From the NCBI RefSeq assembly GCF_014696675.1, contig NZ_JACJQN010000002.1, forward strand, positions 248,001-312,000: DNA of 64,000 nucleotides, in the 5' to 3' direction. The notes below the pieces were generated by a model. That model was not told where the DNA came from. It worked only from the letters and a program-made list of their open reading frames with translations, and made no database searches. Positions 18,739 through 29,147 of the stretch are shown here, in pieces (position 1 is the stretch's first letter; each line of letters starts with the position of its first letter). A program made the position numbers and the translations under genes. This DNA comes from Phormidium tenue FACHB-1052 (GTDB taxonomy: Bacteria > Cyanobacteriota > Cyanobacteriia > Phormidesmidales > Phormidesmidaceae).

Positions 18739-19389
18739 TTACCGTCTCCGCTCCTGAAGCTTGCGGTACACGTCTTTAATATCGACCCCGTGGTGGGCCA
18801 GGGCAACGAGGGTGTGATACATCAGGTCGGCGGCTTCTCCAGCGATCGCATCGGCGTCATCGTCCTTGCAGGCCATTACGACTTCGGCGGCTTCTTCGCC
18901 AATTTTTTTGAGAATTTTGTTGTCACCCCCGGCCAGCAGCTTGCAGGTGTAGGAGTCGGGGTTGGGGTGGTCGCGGCGATCGCAGATCACCCCAAACACC
19001 TGAGACAAAGTATCGGCAGGGGGCGCGATCTTGTGGTCGTCTACTTGGTGAAAGCAGCTGCGCTCGCCCGTGTGACAGGCGATGTCGCCCAGTTGTTCGA
19101 CAGTCACTAGCAGGGCATCGCTGTCGCAGTCGTAGCGGATGGCCTTGACCCGCTGCACGTGGCCGGAGGTTTCGCCCTTGTGCCAAAACTCTTGGCGCGA
19201 TCGGCTCCAAAACCAGGTTTCGCCGCTGTCTAGGGTGCGCTGGAGCGATTCGGCGTTCATCCAGGCCATCATCAGCACTGTGCCATCAAGGTGGTCTTGC
19301 ACAATGGCAGGCACTAGCCCCTGGTCGTTGTAGCAAATGCGATCGACGGGCACAGCGGCGGCAAAGGGTGAAGACGGAGAGGTGACCAT
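18739..19389 (-). CDS. hisIE: bifunctional phosphoribosyl-AMP cyclohydrolase / phosphoribosyl-ATP pyrophosphatase
   Basis: 216 aa fusion of HisI (about 15-120) and HisE (about 125-216), catalysing steps 2 and 3 of histidine synthesis. The HisI part has [26 protein letters not shown] and the zinc/catalytic [11 protein letters not shown]. The HisE part has [29 protein letters not shown] and the metal-binding acidic residues of the MazG-like fold. A longer N-terminus ([17 protein letters not shown]) precedes the conserved core. Monocistronic. Confidence 0.94.
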   Translation of the reverse strand: MVTSPSSPFAAAVPVDRICYNDQGLVPAIVQDHLDGTVLMMAWMNAESLQRTLDSGETWFWSRSRQEFWHKGETSGHVQRVKAIRYDCDSDALLVTVEQLGDIACHTGERSCFHQVDDHKIAPPADTLSQVFGVICDRRDHPNPDSYTCKLLAGGDNKILKKIGEEAAEVVMACKDDDADAIAGEAADLMYHTLVALAHHGVDIKDVYRKLQERRR

Positions 19390-19687
19390 GGTACGGGCGG
19401 CAAAACATCCTTACCCACTCTAGTATTTCTTTGCCTTCGCCCTGCTCTCACGCTCCAGAAAGGGCGAGTCACTGCGTCTCAACCCAGAGGCCACTCTCAT
19501 AAACGCTCAACCTGATACAAAACGCGGATTAGGCCAATTTGCTACCAACTTTTCTGCCAACAAAAGTTAACATAGTAATTAACAAACCTTCAGCTAAGTC
19601 CAGTCTGGCCATCTGCCCTGATCAGGGGCGCTTTGCCCAAGGGCTGGGCTCATTCGACCCTACTATCTACAGACGCAGGAGAGCTTC

Positions 19688-20107
19688 ATGACTGGATTTA
19701 TTCGCGGGCTGTTTAGCGGCAAAGCTAAGAACCCCGGAGAAGCAGATCGCCCCGTACGGCAAAAGCCTGCTCCTCAACAGCCCACCATCAAACAGGTGGG
19801 GGGAGCTTATTTTTTAAACGAAGATGATGCTAAGAGCTACGGCAACATCGAGTACATGCGCTCGTCTAAAACTGTGCGCCGCACCTTCGCCAAAAAGCGG
19901 GGCGAAACCGTAGAAAAAGAGAGCATTCGTCAGATTTCTGCGCTAGAGGCCAAAAGACTGCAGGAGCAGGGCCTAGCTGTGGAAAAGATTGCCCCGTCTG
20001 AAGTTTCTATTCAACCTGCTGTCAAGAAGGATGCTAGCGCCGAGCGCCGCAAGGTCGATACTAACCTCGACATGTTTCGCAAAATGGCTAAGGACATGAA
20101 GAAGTAG
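19688..20107 (+). CDS. conserved hypothetical protein, basic and charged
   Basis: 139 aa with a good RBS (AGGAGAGC) before ATG 19688 and a strong terminator after the stop, so it is a real single-gene unit. The N-terminus MTGFIRGLFSGK is amphipathic. The rest is rich in Lys, Arg and Glu, with a conserved-looking block GGAYFLNEDDAKSYGNIEYMRSSKTVRRTF. The C-terminus RKVDTNLDMFRKMAKDMKK is helical. No domain that I can name and no membrane segment. The size and style fit small conserved cyanobacterial proteins of unknown role. Confidence 0.65.
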   Translation: MTGFIRGLFSGKAKNPGEADRPVRQKPAPQQPTIKQVGGAYFLNEDDAKSYGNIEYMRSSKTVRRTFAKKRGETVEKESIRQISALEAKRLQEQGLAVEKIAPSEVSIQPAVKKDASAERRKVDTNLDMFRKMAKDMKK

Positions 20108-20155
20108 TCAATGGGTCTTTTCTTCTAGGGCTAAAGCCCTGCCAATAAATAACGG

Positions 20156-20182
20156 GGACGCAGCTAGGCTGCGTCCTTTTTT
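20156..20182 (+). terminator. intrinsic terminator after 139-aa gene
   Basis: Perfect 9-bp stem GGACGCAGC / GCTGCGTCC with a TAG loop and T6 tail. Textbook rho-independent form. Confidence 0.9.
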
Positions 20183-20325
20183 GTCCTCATTTTTATGGAA
20201 AAATTACGGCAATAGATTTTTCTCTCAAAGATGAATTAGCCAGATAGCGCAAGAGTCAACAACCTGGGCCCATTTTTCGTTACCTTTGGTAAAGATTCGT
20301 TTACTCCCCGCCTTTGGAGCCACCC

Positions 20326-22035
<1,710 letters not shown>

Positions 22036-22323
22036 CGCGGATGTAGAGTAATATGCAATTTATAAAAAATCTTTCTTAAATTGCACCTTAACCTGGTCAT
22101 TTGCTTGTAAAGCGCGTTTAGGCTGGGTCTAAAGTACAGTTGCTAGCTTTTCATGCTGTGGGTGTGCTCCCTCAGCAGCGAACTAAACGTGTATTTACCC
22201 GACGCGATCGCTTGAAGCGCCCCACAAATGACCATTCCAGCGCCGTCTCAGCTCAGACTGGGGCCAAATTTCTGGATAGTATGATCGCTGAGACGTTAGT
22301 CCAACTCCCAAGGATTCTTACCT

Positions 22324-23922
22324 ATGAGTCAAGCGTCAATCCCGCCGATGGTTTTAATCATTCTCGACGGCTGGGGATATCGGGAAAACACCGACGGCAA
22401 CGCTGTCGCTGCCGCAAAGACTCCGGTTATGGACAGTCTATGGGCCGCTTATCCCCACACCCTGATTCGCACCTCAGGCAAAGATGTGGGGCTGCCTGAC
22501 GGTCAAATGGGGAACTCCGAAGTGGGCCACCTCAACATTGGAGCCGGGCGTATTGTGCCTCAAGAATTGGTGCGGATCTCTGATGCCGTAGAAGACGGCA
22601 CCCTGCAAGAGAACGAGGCTCTACTAGAGGTGTGTCAGGCGGTGCGCTACCGCAACAGCAAGCTGCACTTAGTGGGGCTGTGCTCTGAGGGGGGCGTGCA
22701 CTCTCACCTCTCACACCTGTTTGGTCTGCTGGAGATGGCCAAGGCCCAAGACATTGACGAGGTTTGCGTTCACGTCATCACCGACGGTCGTGACACCAAG
22801 CCTACCGAAGGCCAGGTGGCGGTACAAAAAATTCAGGATTACGTTGATCAACTCGGCCTGGGCCGCTTGGTCACCCTCAGCGGTCGCTACTACGCCATGG
22901 ATCGCGACAACCGCTGGGATCGCGTCGAGAAGGCCTACCGAGTGATGACCGACCCCGGCGAGGGCAGCGGCAAAACCGCCCTGGAAGCCCTGATGGAATC
23001 CTACGAACAAGAGATCAACGATGAATTTGTCGAGCCAGTGCGGCTGGCCCCCGGTGCGATCGCCCCAGAGGACGGCGTGATCTTCTTTAACTTCCGCCCC
23101 GATCGCGCTCGCCAGCTCACCCAGGCTCTAGTTGATCCCAACTTCAAAGGCTTTGAGCGGGAGTTAATCGCTCCGCCCAACTTCGTCACCATGACCCAGT
23201 ACGACCCAGAAATGCCGGTAAAGGTCGCCTTTCAGCCCCAAAACCTGAGCAATATTTTGGGCGAAGTAGTGGCCAACAATGGGCTTAAGCAGTTTCGCAC
23301 CGCCGAGACCGAAAAGTACGCCCACGTCACCTACTTCTTTAACGGTGGGTTGGAAGAACCCCTAGAGGGCGAAGACCGGGAACTGGTATCGAGTCCTATG
23401 GTCGCAACCTACGACAAGGCTCCGGCCATGTCGGCAGAAGCGGTAACCAACACTGCCCTAGCGGCCATTCAAAAAGGGATTTATTCCCTGGTGGTGATCA
23501 ACTACGCCAACCCCGACATGGTCGGCCACACCGGCAAAATGGAGTCTACAATCACGGCGCTCCAGGCCGTTGACCACGAGCTGGGCCGCCTGATTGACGG
23601 TGTTGGCAAGGCTGGTGGTACCGCCATTATCATTGCTGACCACGGCAATGCCGAGCTGATGTGGGACGAAAACCATAAGCCCTGGACCGCTCACACCACC
23701 AACCCAGTGCCATTTATTTTAGTTGAAGGCGAGAAGCTCAAGGTACCTGCCTACGGTGGCGATGTTAACCTGCGCGAAGACGGGCGGCTGTCTGACATTG
23801 CCCCGACCATTCTGCAAATTCTGGGTCTGCCCCAGCCCCAGGAAATGACCGGGCGCTCAATGTTTCTCCCCGCCGATGTAGAAATTCGCAACAACCGTAC
23901 CCCGGTCAAACTCTCCCGCTAG
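22324..23922 (+). CDS. gpmI: 2,3-bisphosphoglycerate-independent phosphoglycerate mutase
   Basis: 532 aa, full length. It interconverts 3- and 2-phosphoglycerate using two Mn ions and a phosphoserine. The metal-site Asp is in VLIILDGWG (D15), the catalytic Ser in MGNSEVGHLNIGAGR (S65). ITDGRDTKP, GRYYAMDRDNRW, NFRPDRARQLT and IADHGNAE are all present. A 288-bp upstream gap (22036-22323) contains the promoter region. The next gene, secG, starts 91 bp later on the same strand. Confidence 0.96.
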   Translation: MSQASIPPMVLIILDGWGYRENTDGNAVAAAKTPVMDSLWAAYPHTLIRTSGKDVGLPDGQMGNSEVGHLNIGAGRIVPQELVRISDAVEDGTLQENEALLEVCQAVRYRNSKLHLVGLCSEGGVHSHLSHLFGLLEMAKAQDIDEVCVHVITDGRDTKPTEGQVAVQKIQDYVDQLGLGRLVTLSGRYYAMDRDNRWDRVEKAYRVMTDPGEGSGKTALEALMESYEQEINDEFVEPVRLAPGAIAPEDGVIFFNFRPDRARQLTQALVDPNFKGFERELIAPPNFVTMTQYDPEMPVKVAFQPQNLSNILGEVVANNGLKQFRTAETEKYAHVTYFFNGGLEEPLEGEDRELVSSPMVATYDKAPAMSAEAVTNTALAAIQKGIYSLVVINYANPDMVGHTGKMESTITALQAVDHELGRLIDGVGKAGGTAIIIADHGNAELMWDENHKPWTAHTTNPVPFILVEGEKLKVPAYGGDVNLREDGRLSDIAPTILQILGLPQPQEMTGRSMFLPADVEIRNNRTPVKLSR

Positions 23923-24012
23923 TGCTAGCCCAAGGGGCATCTAGAAGGGCTGAGAAGCTTGGGGTATAGTGAAGAATGGGCATTATTTTGAGCAGGTTAA
24001 TCTAGGAACGCG

Positions 24013-24267
24013 ATGATAGTCACCACAATTTTGAAAGTTATCTGGATGGTTGCCGCCGTGGGCCTTACGGCCATGGTGCTGCTGCACAGCCCTAAGGGCG
24101 ATGGTTTGGGTGGCCTAGGTGGCCAAGCCCAGCTATTTACCAGCACCAAAAGCGCTGAAACCACCCTTAACCGCGTCACCTGGACATTGACCGTGCTGTT
24201 CATGGGTCTGACGGTAGTGCTGAGCGCGGGCTGGCTTGATGTGGCGGCTACGCCCCCTGCCCTTTAA
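24013..24267 (+). CDS. secG: preprotein translocase subunit SecG
   Basis: 84 aa with two membrane helices (about 5-22 and 55-75) separated by the SecG loop LLHSPKGDGLGGLGGQAQLFTS. Small stabilising subunit of the SecYEG channel. Followed by a bidirectional terminator at 24438-24470. Confidence 0.9.
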   Translation: MIVTTILKVIWMVAAVGLTAMVLLHSPKGDGLGGLGGQAQLFTSTKSAETTLNRVTWTLTVLFMGLTVVLSAGWLDVAATPPAL

Positions 24268-24437
24268 AAGCCTTAAATTTCTGACTATAGGAACGGTTCT
24301 CATCCTATGCTCGATTCAATACCCTTGATTCAATGGTGGGCAGTTGTGTAGGGACACGCGCCGTTTGCCCTAAGCAGCCGAAAGTCCCAGGAAACTAACG
24401 GGCTTGATTAGAGCCTACAAAGATAAAGAACAGGAAA

Positions 24438-24470
24438 AAGCCTCTGACTTAGTTAAGTCGGAGGCTTTTT
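24438..24470. terminator. bidirectional terminator between secG and the next gene
   Basis: Stem of AAGCCTCTGACTTA with TAAGTCGGAGGCTT (one G:T pair), flanked by A5 upstream and T5 downstream. It can serve secG (+) and the convergent minus-strand gene. Confidence 0.85.
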
Positions 24471-24494
24471 CTATAGACCATTTATCGGTGGGGA

Positions 24495-25235
24495 TCACCA
24501 ATCGCCAGACATTACCGCCAAAGCCTGACCTGTGGTGGAGACAATGCTTAACGGTAACCTCTGCCCCCTCTCGCGACGGGGAAACTGCACTAGCTGTAAA
24601 CCAGTGCCTACAGGCTCAACGGTGACCAAGTACTGATCGTCTTGCCATTCTAGGTTGACCAAGCGGTGATGCAGCAGCCACATTTCTGCCAGCTCTCCCT
24701 GGTTAATCTGCTCGGGTTGATCCCCGCTATAGCAGTCCCACAAGTCATCCATCGCCGTCCACACGCCAGAGAGGTAAAGGGGATCGGTGCGGGCGCTGAG
24801 TCCGTAGGTGGTAAACACAAAGGCTTCGTGACTCCACCAGGCTTTGGCTAGCTCAATCATGGGATCGGTATCGAGTACTTCACCGTAGTAGGGCATGGCT
24901 TCTAGCTGCTTAGTTTGAGCGATCGCCGAGGGGCGCTCCCACTCAGGTAGATGGGCACAAATCGTGGCGGCGATCGCATCCAAAGACCGGTCTTGCTTAC
25001 CTAGAGAGGTAGTTCCAATCTCTGCGATCCCCGCTTCTGCTACTAGGGGCGCTTCTACTTGAGCTAAATAGTTGTCAAGAGCTGGCACCGCAGAGCCAGT
25101 GCCCATTAGCCCGGACTGCAAAGGGCTAATGGAGTTAAACGCCTGAGCCTGGGTCGGCTGGGCAGAAACGGTTAACAACCCCGCTGAACCAACACCAAGG
25201 GTAAGAAGCAAAGCCGTAGCAAACAGGTGACTCAT
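24495..25235 (-). CDS. hypothetical secreted protein
   Basis: 246 aa from ATG 25235, which gives a clean signal peptide (MSHLFATALLLTLGVGSAGLLTVSAQPTQAQA). A TTG at 25355 would add 40 residues and a second hydrophobic stretch. The mature part has no domain I can name. It has a block PMIELAKAWWSHEAFVFTTYGLSARTDPLYLSG and two cysteines (in ICAHLPEW and WDCYSG) that could pair in the periplasm. Probably a cyanobacterial envelope protein of unknown function. Alone between a terminator and a 463-bp gap. Confidence 0.6.
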   Translation of the reverse strand: MSHLFATALLLTLGVGSAGLLTVSAQPTQAQAFNSISPLQSGLMGTGSAVPALDNYLAQVEAPLVAEAGIAEIGTTSLGKQDRSLDAIAATICAHLPEWERPSAIAQTKQLEAMPYYGEVLDTDPMIELAKAWWSHEAFVFTTYGLSARTDPLYLSGVWTAMDDLWDCYSGDQPEQINQGELAEMWLLHHRLVNLEWQDDQYLVTVEPVGTGLQLVQFPRRERGQRLPLSIVSTTGQALAVMSGDW

Positions 25236-25698
25236 CGAAGGGTAGGTGGGGATGGAGAAAGCAAGAATGCTTGGCGTTAGAGCAAGCGCCAAAGCAATGA
25301 AACAGGTGCAGCCACGCTGCCAAGAGTCCGAGAACCCAAGCGAGCTATTTTCCAAGTGGATAGGAGTTAAGGCTCAAATCCGGCAGTAAGCGGCGGGTTA
25401 TTGGCCTGCTGTTTAACCACAGCGGGTCAAAGAACTAGACCACCAGGTTTGCCTAGCTCGTGACTGGACTTTTGTTAACTGGGGCAAGCCCGACACGTAG
25501 GGCTGTGGGGGGAAAGCCCGAGGTTAACAAACACGGCACTGAGCCGTGGGCAAAGCTCTGATATAAGGCTAGGGCGCGATCGCCGACAACCCTCTTCTAG
25601 CAAGACTTTAGCTTACTACTAAGATAGCGTTTGAGAAGCTTTCTGAGCACACCGATGTCCACTATCTTTGGGATTATTTTTGGGGCATAGGTGATTGC
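25236..25698. other. 463-bp gap between secreted-protein gene and helicase gene
   Basis: Both neighbours are leftward. The region can hold the promoter of the secreted-protein gene and the end of the helicase transcript. One HIP1 site at about 25576. No RNA gene or ORF that I would defend. Confidence 0.4.
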
Positions 25699-27192
25699 TT
25701 ACTCTGGCTCAGGGGGAGGTAGGGGCGGTGCTTCTGCGGCTCGCGGCACAGCCGGTAGGGGATCAGCGCTGTAGACCGGCTTCACCGGCACCAACGTTAG
25801 CTGACGAGGGCTAGTGGGCGACGGCTGTACCCCCTGGCGGCGACGGTTGGAGATGGCTTCTTCGGTAGTTTCTTCGGCCACCACTTCGTAAAGCATGGCC
25901 TGCTTGTTGCCGCTGCCCTTGCGTAAAATTCGCCCCAGCCGCTGCACATACTCGCGCGTGGAGCCGCTGCCGGAGAGCAAAATGGCTACCCGTGCCTCAG
26001 GCACATCCACCCCTTCGTTGAGTACGTGGCTAACCACCAGGGTAGGGTACTGACCACTGCGAAAATCTTGGAGAATGGCGTGGCGCTCTTTGACTGGCGT
26101 TTGGTGGGTAATTGCGGGGATCAGGAAGGTTTCGGAAATGTGGTAAACCGTAGCATTGTCATTAGTAAATATGATCGTGCGATCGGGGTGGTGTTGAGCG
26201 AGCAGGTCGGCCAGCACTCGTAGTTTGCCTTCGGTGCCCAGGGCGATCGCCCGCGCCTCTCGGTGGGCCAGCATCGCTCGTCGCCCCCCTGGAGATTGGG
26301 CACTGGCCCGCACAAACCGCTGCCACCCCTGGGCCGAGCTGAGCCAGATGTTGGCCTCCTGCAAAAAGCGGTTGCGCTGGGCGATTAGCTGGTCGTAGCG
26401 CGATCGCTCCTGGTTCGACAGCTTCACCCGAATCGGCACAATCTGAAACGGAGCCAGGGCATCCCCCGACAGATCCGCCGCTGATTTGGCATAAACCACT
26501 GGTCCCAGCAGATGGGTCAAATCCTCATGGCGTCCGTCGGCGCGATCGGGGGTGGCAGTGAGCCCCAGGCGATAGGGCGCGATGGAATATTCCGCAATCA
26601 CCCGATTAAAGTCGCTGGGTAGGTGGTGGCACTCGTCACAGATCAGCAGGGCATACTGGTTGCCCAAACTCTCGGCGTGGATGGCGGCGCTGTCGTAGGT
26701 GGCGACTAAAATCGGGGTGCGATCCTTTGATCCCCCACCTAAAAGCCCCACCTCGACATCGGGAAAGGCTGCCTCTAAATGGGCATACCACTGGTGCATT
26801 AAGTCCAATGTCGGCACGGTGATCAGTGTCGGTCGAGGCGTGGCCTGCATCGCCATCTGGGCCAGAAAGGTTTTGCCGCTGGCGGTGGGCAGCACCACTA
26901 CGCCCCGCCAGCGTTGGTCGATCCAGGCCTGGAGAGCTTCTGTTTGGTGGGGGTAGGGTTCTAGACTCAGCCGGGGATCAAGATCGAGCGGCTTAAAGGT
27001 GTGGGCCTGGTCATTGAAGGTTACTTGCTCAGCCCGCAGCCTTTCGACCAGAGCGCGATACTGCTGAGCGGGGATGCGAAACTTCTCGATGCGATCGTCC
27101 CAGTGGGCGAAGTCTACCCAGCTTTTGCCTCGCGGCGGTGGATGCAGAATCAGGGTACCGCGATCGTAGGTGAGGGTGGGTGTGCGCCCCAT
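25699..27192 (-). CDS. DEAD/DEAH-box helicase, XPB/Ssl2-like
   Basis: 497 aa SF2 helicase. The N-terminal part (about 1-85) is a damage-recognition-like domain. Walker A is VVLPTASGKTFLAQ, motif II LLICDECHHLP (DECH), motif III YRLGLTATPDRADGR. The C-terminal RecA domain has VSHVLNEGVDVPEA (motif V) and STREYVQRLGRILRKG (motif VI). This layout matches bacterial XPB-type helicases thought to act in DNA repair or transcription. The C-terminus is Pro-rich and variable (QPSPTSPRQLTLVP...PPLPPPEPE). Monocistronic. Confidence 0.82.
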   Translation of the reverse strand: MGRTPTLTYDRGTLILHPPPRGKSWVDFAHWDDRIEKFRIPAQQYRALVERLRAEQVTFNDQAHTFKPLDLDPRLSLEPYPHQTEALQAWIDQRWRGVVVLPTASGKTFLAQMAMQATPRPTLITVPTLDLMHQWYAHLEAAFPDVEVGLLGGGSKDRTPILVATYDSAAIHAESLGNQYALLICDECHHLPSDFNRVIAEYSIAPYRLGLTATPDRADGRHEDLTHLLGPVVYAKSAADLSGDALAPFQIVPIRVKLSNQERSRYDQLIAQRNRFLQEANIWLSSAQGWQRFVRASAQSPGGRRAMLAHREARAIALGTEGKLRVLADLLAQHHPDRTIIFTNDNATVYHISETFLIPAITHQTPVKERHAILQDFRSGQYPTLVVSHVLNEGVDVPEARVAILLSGSGSTREYVQRLGRILRKGSGNKQAMLYEVVAEETTEEAISNRRRQGVQPSPTSPRQLTLVPVKPVYSADPLPAVPRAAEAPPLPPPEPE

Positions 27193-27318
27193 GGTGGTTA
27201 ATGGCTACTGGGGTTATTGTAGCGGGAGGCTGACCTGAAGGATTCCGGCAAGCTACAGCTCAGGCCGTCTCACCCTCTCCATCTCCCCTACCTTCCTCAC
27301 CGTCTCTCACCGTCCACT

Positions 27319-27528
27319 TCACTCCGGCGCGTTCCCAATCTCCTCACTCTTGCCCCGCACTGGCGGCAGCTTGTCTACCAGACCCATTTCAAAGGCGGTG
27401 TCAGGCAGGTCGCCCGCAATATATTTACCCGGTTCAAACACGCGACCGGGGGTAAAGCACATCTGTCGCAGCTCCACGATCTCGGTATTCAAGAACATGG
27501 TGCGCGATAAGCGTCGTTCGAGGCCCAT
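27319..27528 (-). CDS. small conserved-looking hypothetical protein downstream of raf1
   Basis: 69 aa, starting 9 nt after the raf1 stop on the same strand with an upstream GGAGA, so it is probably translated from the raf1 mRNA. The sequence contains RTMFLNTEIVELRQMCFTPGRVFEPGKYIAGDLPDTAFEMGLV. It is soluble, with no motif I can name. Codon use matches its neighbours. I cannot assign a function. Confidence 0.6.
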   Translation of the reverse strand: MGLERRLSRTMFLNTEIVELRQMCFTPGRVFEPGKYIAGDLPDTAFEMGLVDKLPPVRGKSEEIGNAPE

Positions 27529-27537
27529 AGCTGTCTC

Positions 27538-28626
27538 CTATTCGTCTAGCTGCCAGAGTTCGCGGTTGTAGTTTTCATCCAAAATGCGCTTGGGCCGCAG
27601 AATCAGAATCATTTTGCCCAAGATGGGGGTTTCAATGGGGTTCGGTGACCAAACTAGGGCGAGCTGATCGCCCTCGGCGGTGAGAAAGTAGCCGTCGTCA
27701 TCCCAGGTGCGATCGCTGCGATCGACCACCACCAGCACCGTGTCATCGGCGGCATCGGCGGGATAGTTGGGCAACTGCCGGGCCTGGGTGAGAATGCCCA
27801 CCGGATCTTCAGCGCGAAAGATCACCTGCCAGCCGGGTACCGCTATCCAGGCGCTGGCCCCGTTGGCGCTGACCATGCTGAAGGGTTCTTCCGCCACCAC
27901 CACGGGCACCGCCTTCAGGTCATCCACCGTCAGCGGCATCTGCCCCACCACGGGGATCATGCGCGGCAGTTCGCTTTCGGTTTCGAGCCGGTAGAGGGGC
28001 AGCCGGGGGGCAGGGCGGTCTTTGACGACCGTAAAGTCGGTCAGCAGCTTTTCGATGTGCTGGCGGGCGGTGGGGCTCTGGGCAAAGCGCAGGCCTTGGG
28101 CAATCAGGCGCGAGCGATCTTGCAGGTCATCGTTTTGGCGGGCCAGCTTCCAAAAGTGGTAGGCGATCGCATCCCCCGGCCCATCGCTAAAGCCCTCGGG
28201 CTTGTCTTTGCGGTAGGCATATTCTTTGATCGGCTTTACCAGATCGCGCACCTCCTCAGAGTCGATGCCGTGCTGACGAATAAAGTCGGCGGTGGCGGCG
28301 CGATCGCCCTGGGAAAGCACCCGCAGCTCATAAAGCGCGTCGCTGCCCCGCTCGGTAAAGTGGGCCACGGTCGCCTCCGCCACCCCTATCTTGAGAATGG
28401 ATTGGTAGACCTGCTCCGCCACCATGATCTGGTTTTGGTGAATGGGCTCAAAGCCGGTTTCTTCAAAAATTTGCTGGGGGGTGTACCGCGCCTTTTGCAG
28501 CGCCTGGCAGCCCTGGGCCCAGTTCACCCAGGTGCCCTCCTTACGCCGCAGCCGCAGCAAAACATCCTGCACCGCATCGGCATCGGGGGGAGACGAAGAA
28601 CCAGGATAAACCATTGCCATTGCCAC
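27538..28626 (-). CDS. raf1: RuBisCO accumulation factor 1
   Basis: About 362 aa; GTG 28626 with ATGs at 28620 and 28614 as alternative starts. The N-terminal alpha domain is DAVQDVLLRLRRKEGTWVNWAQGCQALQKARYTPQQIFEETGFEP, the typical Raf1 opening, with GDAIAYHFWKLARQNDDL further on. A flexible linker joins a C-terminal beta-rich dimerisation domain (from about 200). Raf1 is an assembly chaperone that holds RbcL dimers during RuBisCO formation in the cytosol. Downstream on the same transcript is a 69-aa gene. Confidence 0.88.
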   Translation of the reverse strand: MAMAMVYPGSSSPPDADAVQDVLLRLRRKEGTWVNWAQGCQALQKARYTPQQIFEETGFEPIHQNQIMVAEQVYQSILKIGVAEATVAHFTERGSDALYELRVLSQGDRAATADFIRQHGIDSEEVRDLVKPIKEYAYRKDKPEGFSDGPGDAIAYHFWKLARQNDDLQDRSRLIAQGLRFAQSPTARQHIEKLLTDFTVVKDRPAPRLPLYRLETESELPRMIPVVGQMPLTVDDLKAVPVVVAEEPFSMVSANGASAWIAVPGWQVIFRAEDPVGILTQARQLPNYPADAADDTVLVVVDRSDRTWDDDGYFLTAEGDQLALVWSPNPIETPILGKMILILRPKRILDENYNRELWQLDE

Positions 28627-28775
28627 GTGAATACTTACAGTCTTCCTGACTCTATCGCGGATGGCTGCCCTTCACCGCTACCGTCGAATAAAACTCAGGG
28701 AAAATTTGGGGTTGACGACGGTACCCCCCGTAGGTCACTATTGTTGATGCGCTCAGCGAAAGAGTTGACGCACAA

Positions 28776-28848
28776 GGGGCTATAGCTCAGTTGGTAGAGC
28801 ACTTGCATGGCATGCAAGGGGTCAGCGGTTCGAATCCGCTTAGCTCCA
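28776..28848 (+). tRNA. tRNA-Ala (anticodon GGC)
   Basis: 73 nt without encoded CCA. The acceptor stem GGGGCTA pairs with TAGCTCC and contains the G3:U70 identity pair of tRNA-Ala. The D arm is GCTC-AGTTGGTA-GAGC, the anticodon arm CTTGC-ATGGCAT-GCAAG with anticodon GGC at 28809-28811, and the T arm AGCGG-TTCGAAT-CCGCT. It lies 36 bp upstream of the left end of the Tn7-like transposon and is the likely homing landmark. Confidence 0.97.
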
Positions 28849-28879
28849 TAGATATACGAGAAGTATGTGACGTTGAGTG

Positions 28880-28884
28880 GCAGC
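28880..28884. repeat. target-site duplication, left copy (GCAGC)
   Basis: GCAGC directly precedes the TGT terminus at 28885 and is repeated directly after the ACA terminus at 47270-47274. A 5-bp duplication is the hallmark of Tn7-family insertion. Confidence 0.93.
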
Positions 28885-28901
28885 TGTGCGTTTACCCATA
28901 A
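28885..28901 (+). repeat. left terminal inverted repeat of the Tn7-like element
   Basis: TGTGCGTTTACCCATAA, matching the inverted right terminus at 15 of 17 positions. It runs into an inverted copy of the subterminal repeat core (CATAAGCGTAC at 28897-28907), suggesting the first TnsB site. Confidence 0.9.
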
Positions 28902-28913
28902 GCGTACTCGTTT

Positions 28914-28930
28914 GGTACGCTTATGCTTCC
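28914..28930 (+). repeat. subterminal repeat, left end, copy 1
   Basis: GGTACGCTTATGCTTCC, identical to copies at 28941-28957, 47126-47142 and 47156-47172. Candidate TnsB binding site. More diverged copies may lie at 28966-28982 and 29021-29036. Confidence 0.8.
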
Positions 28931-28940
28931 AAAACTGCGT

Positions 28941-28957
28941 GGTACGCTTATGCTTCC
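28941..28957 (+). repeat. subterminal repeat, left end, copy 2
   Basis: Exact copy of the 17-mer at 28914, 27 bp further on. The orientation is the same as the right-end copies, which is unexpected for a Tn7-type left end. Confidence 0.8.
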
Positions 28958-29090
28958 CATGTTTTGGTAAGGATATGGTTCCAAATCACTCTGAGAATTC
29001 CAAAAAAATTATAATGCATTGGTACTATATGCCTCCCAGTTACGATTGCTAGGGTCAGGCTCCTCGGTATTAATCGCGCGCGATGCTGCC

Positions 29091-29134
29091 AAAATTCGAC
29101 CTCCAGGTGGTGCACCACCTGGAGGTCGAATTTT
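29091..29134. terminator. 44-bp perfect palindrome, likely bidirectional terminator
   Basis: Two 22-nt arms, perfectly complementary with no spacer, beginning AAAATTCGACC and ending GGTCGAATTTT. It lies 13 bp downstream of the stop of the minus-strand coiled-coil gene, and the outer A4/T4 would form the U-tract. The long GC stem could also act as a cruciform. Confidence 0.65.
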
Positions 29135-29147
29135 GCGAGGTTTAGGT

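Noticed and set aside
28914-28957. Mini CRISPR array (two 17-bp repeats 27 bp apart)
   Set aside because: The same repeats lie at the far end of the element and spacing differs; TnsB sites explain them better.
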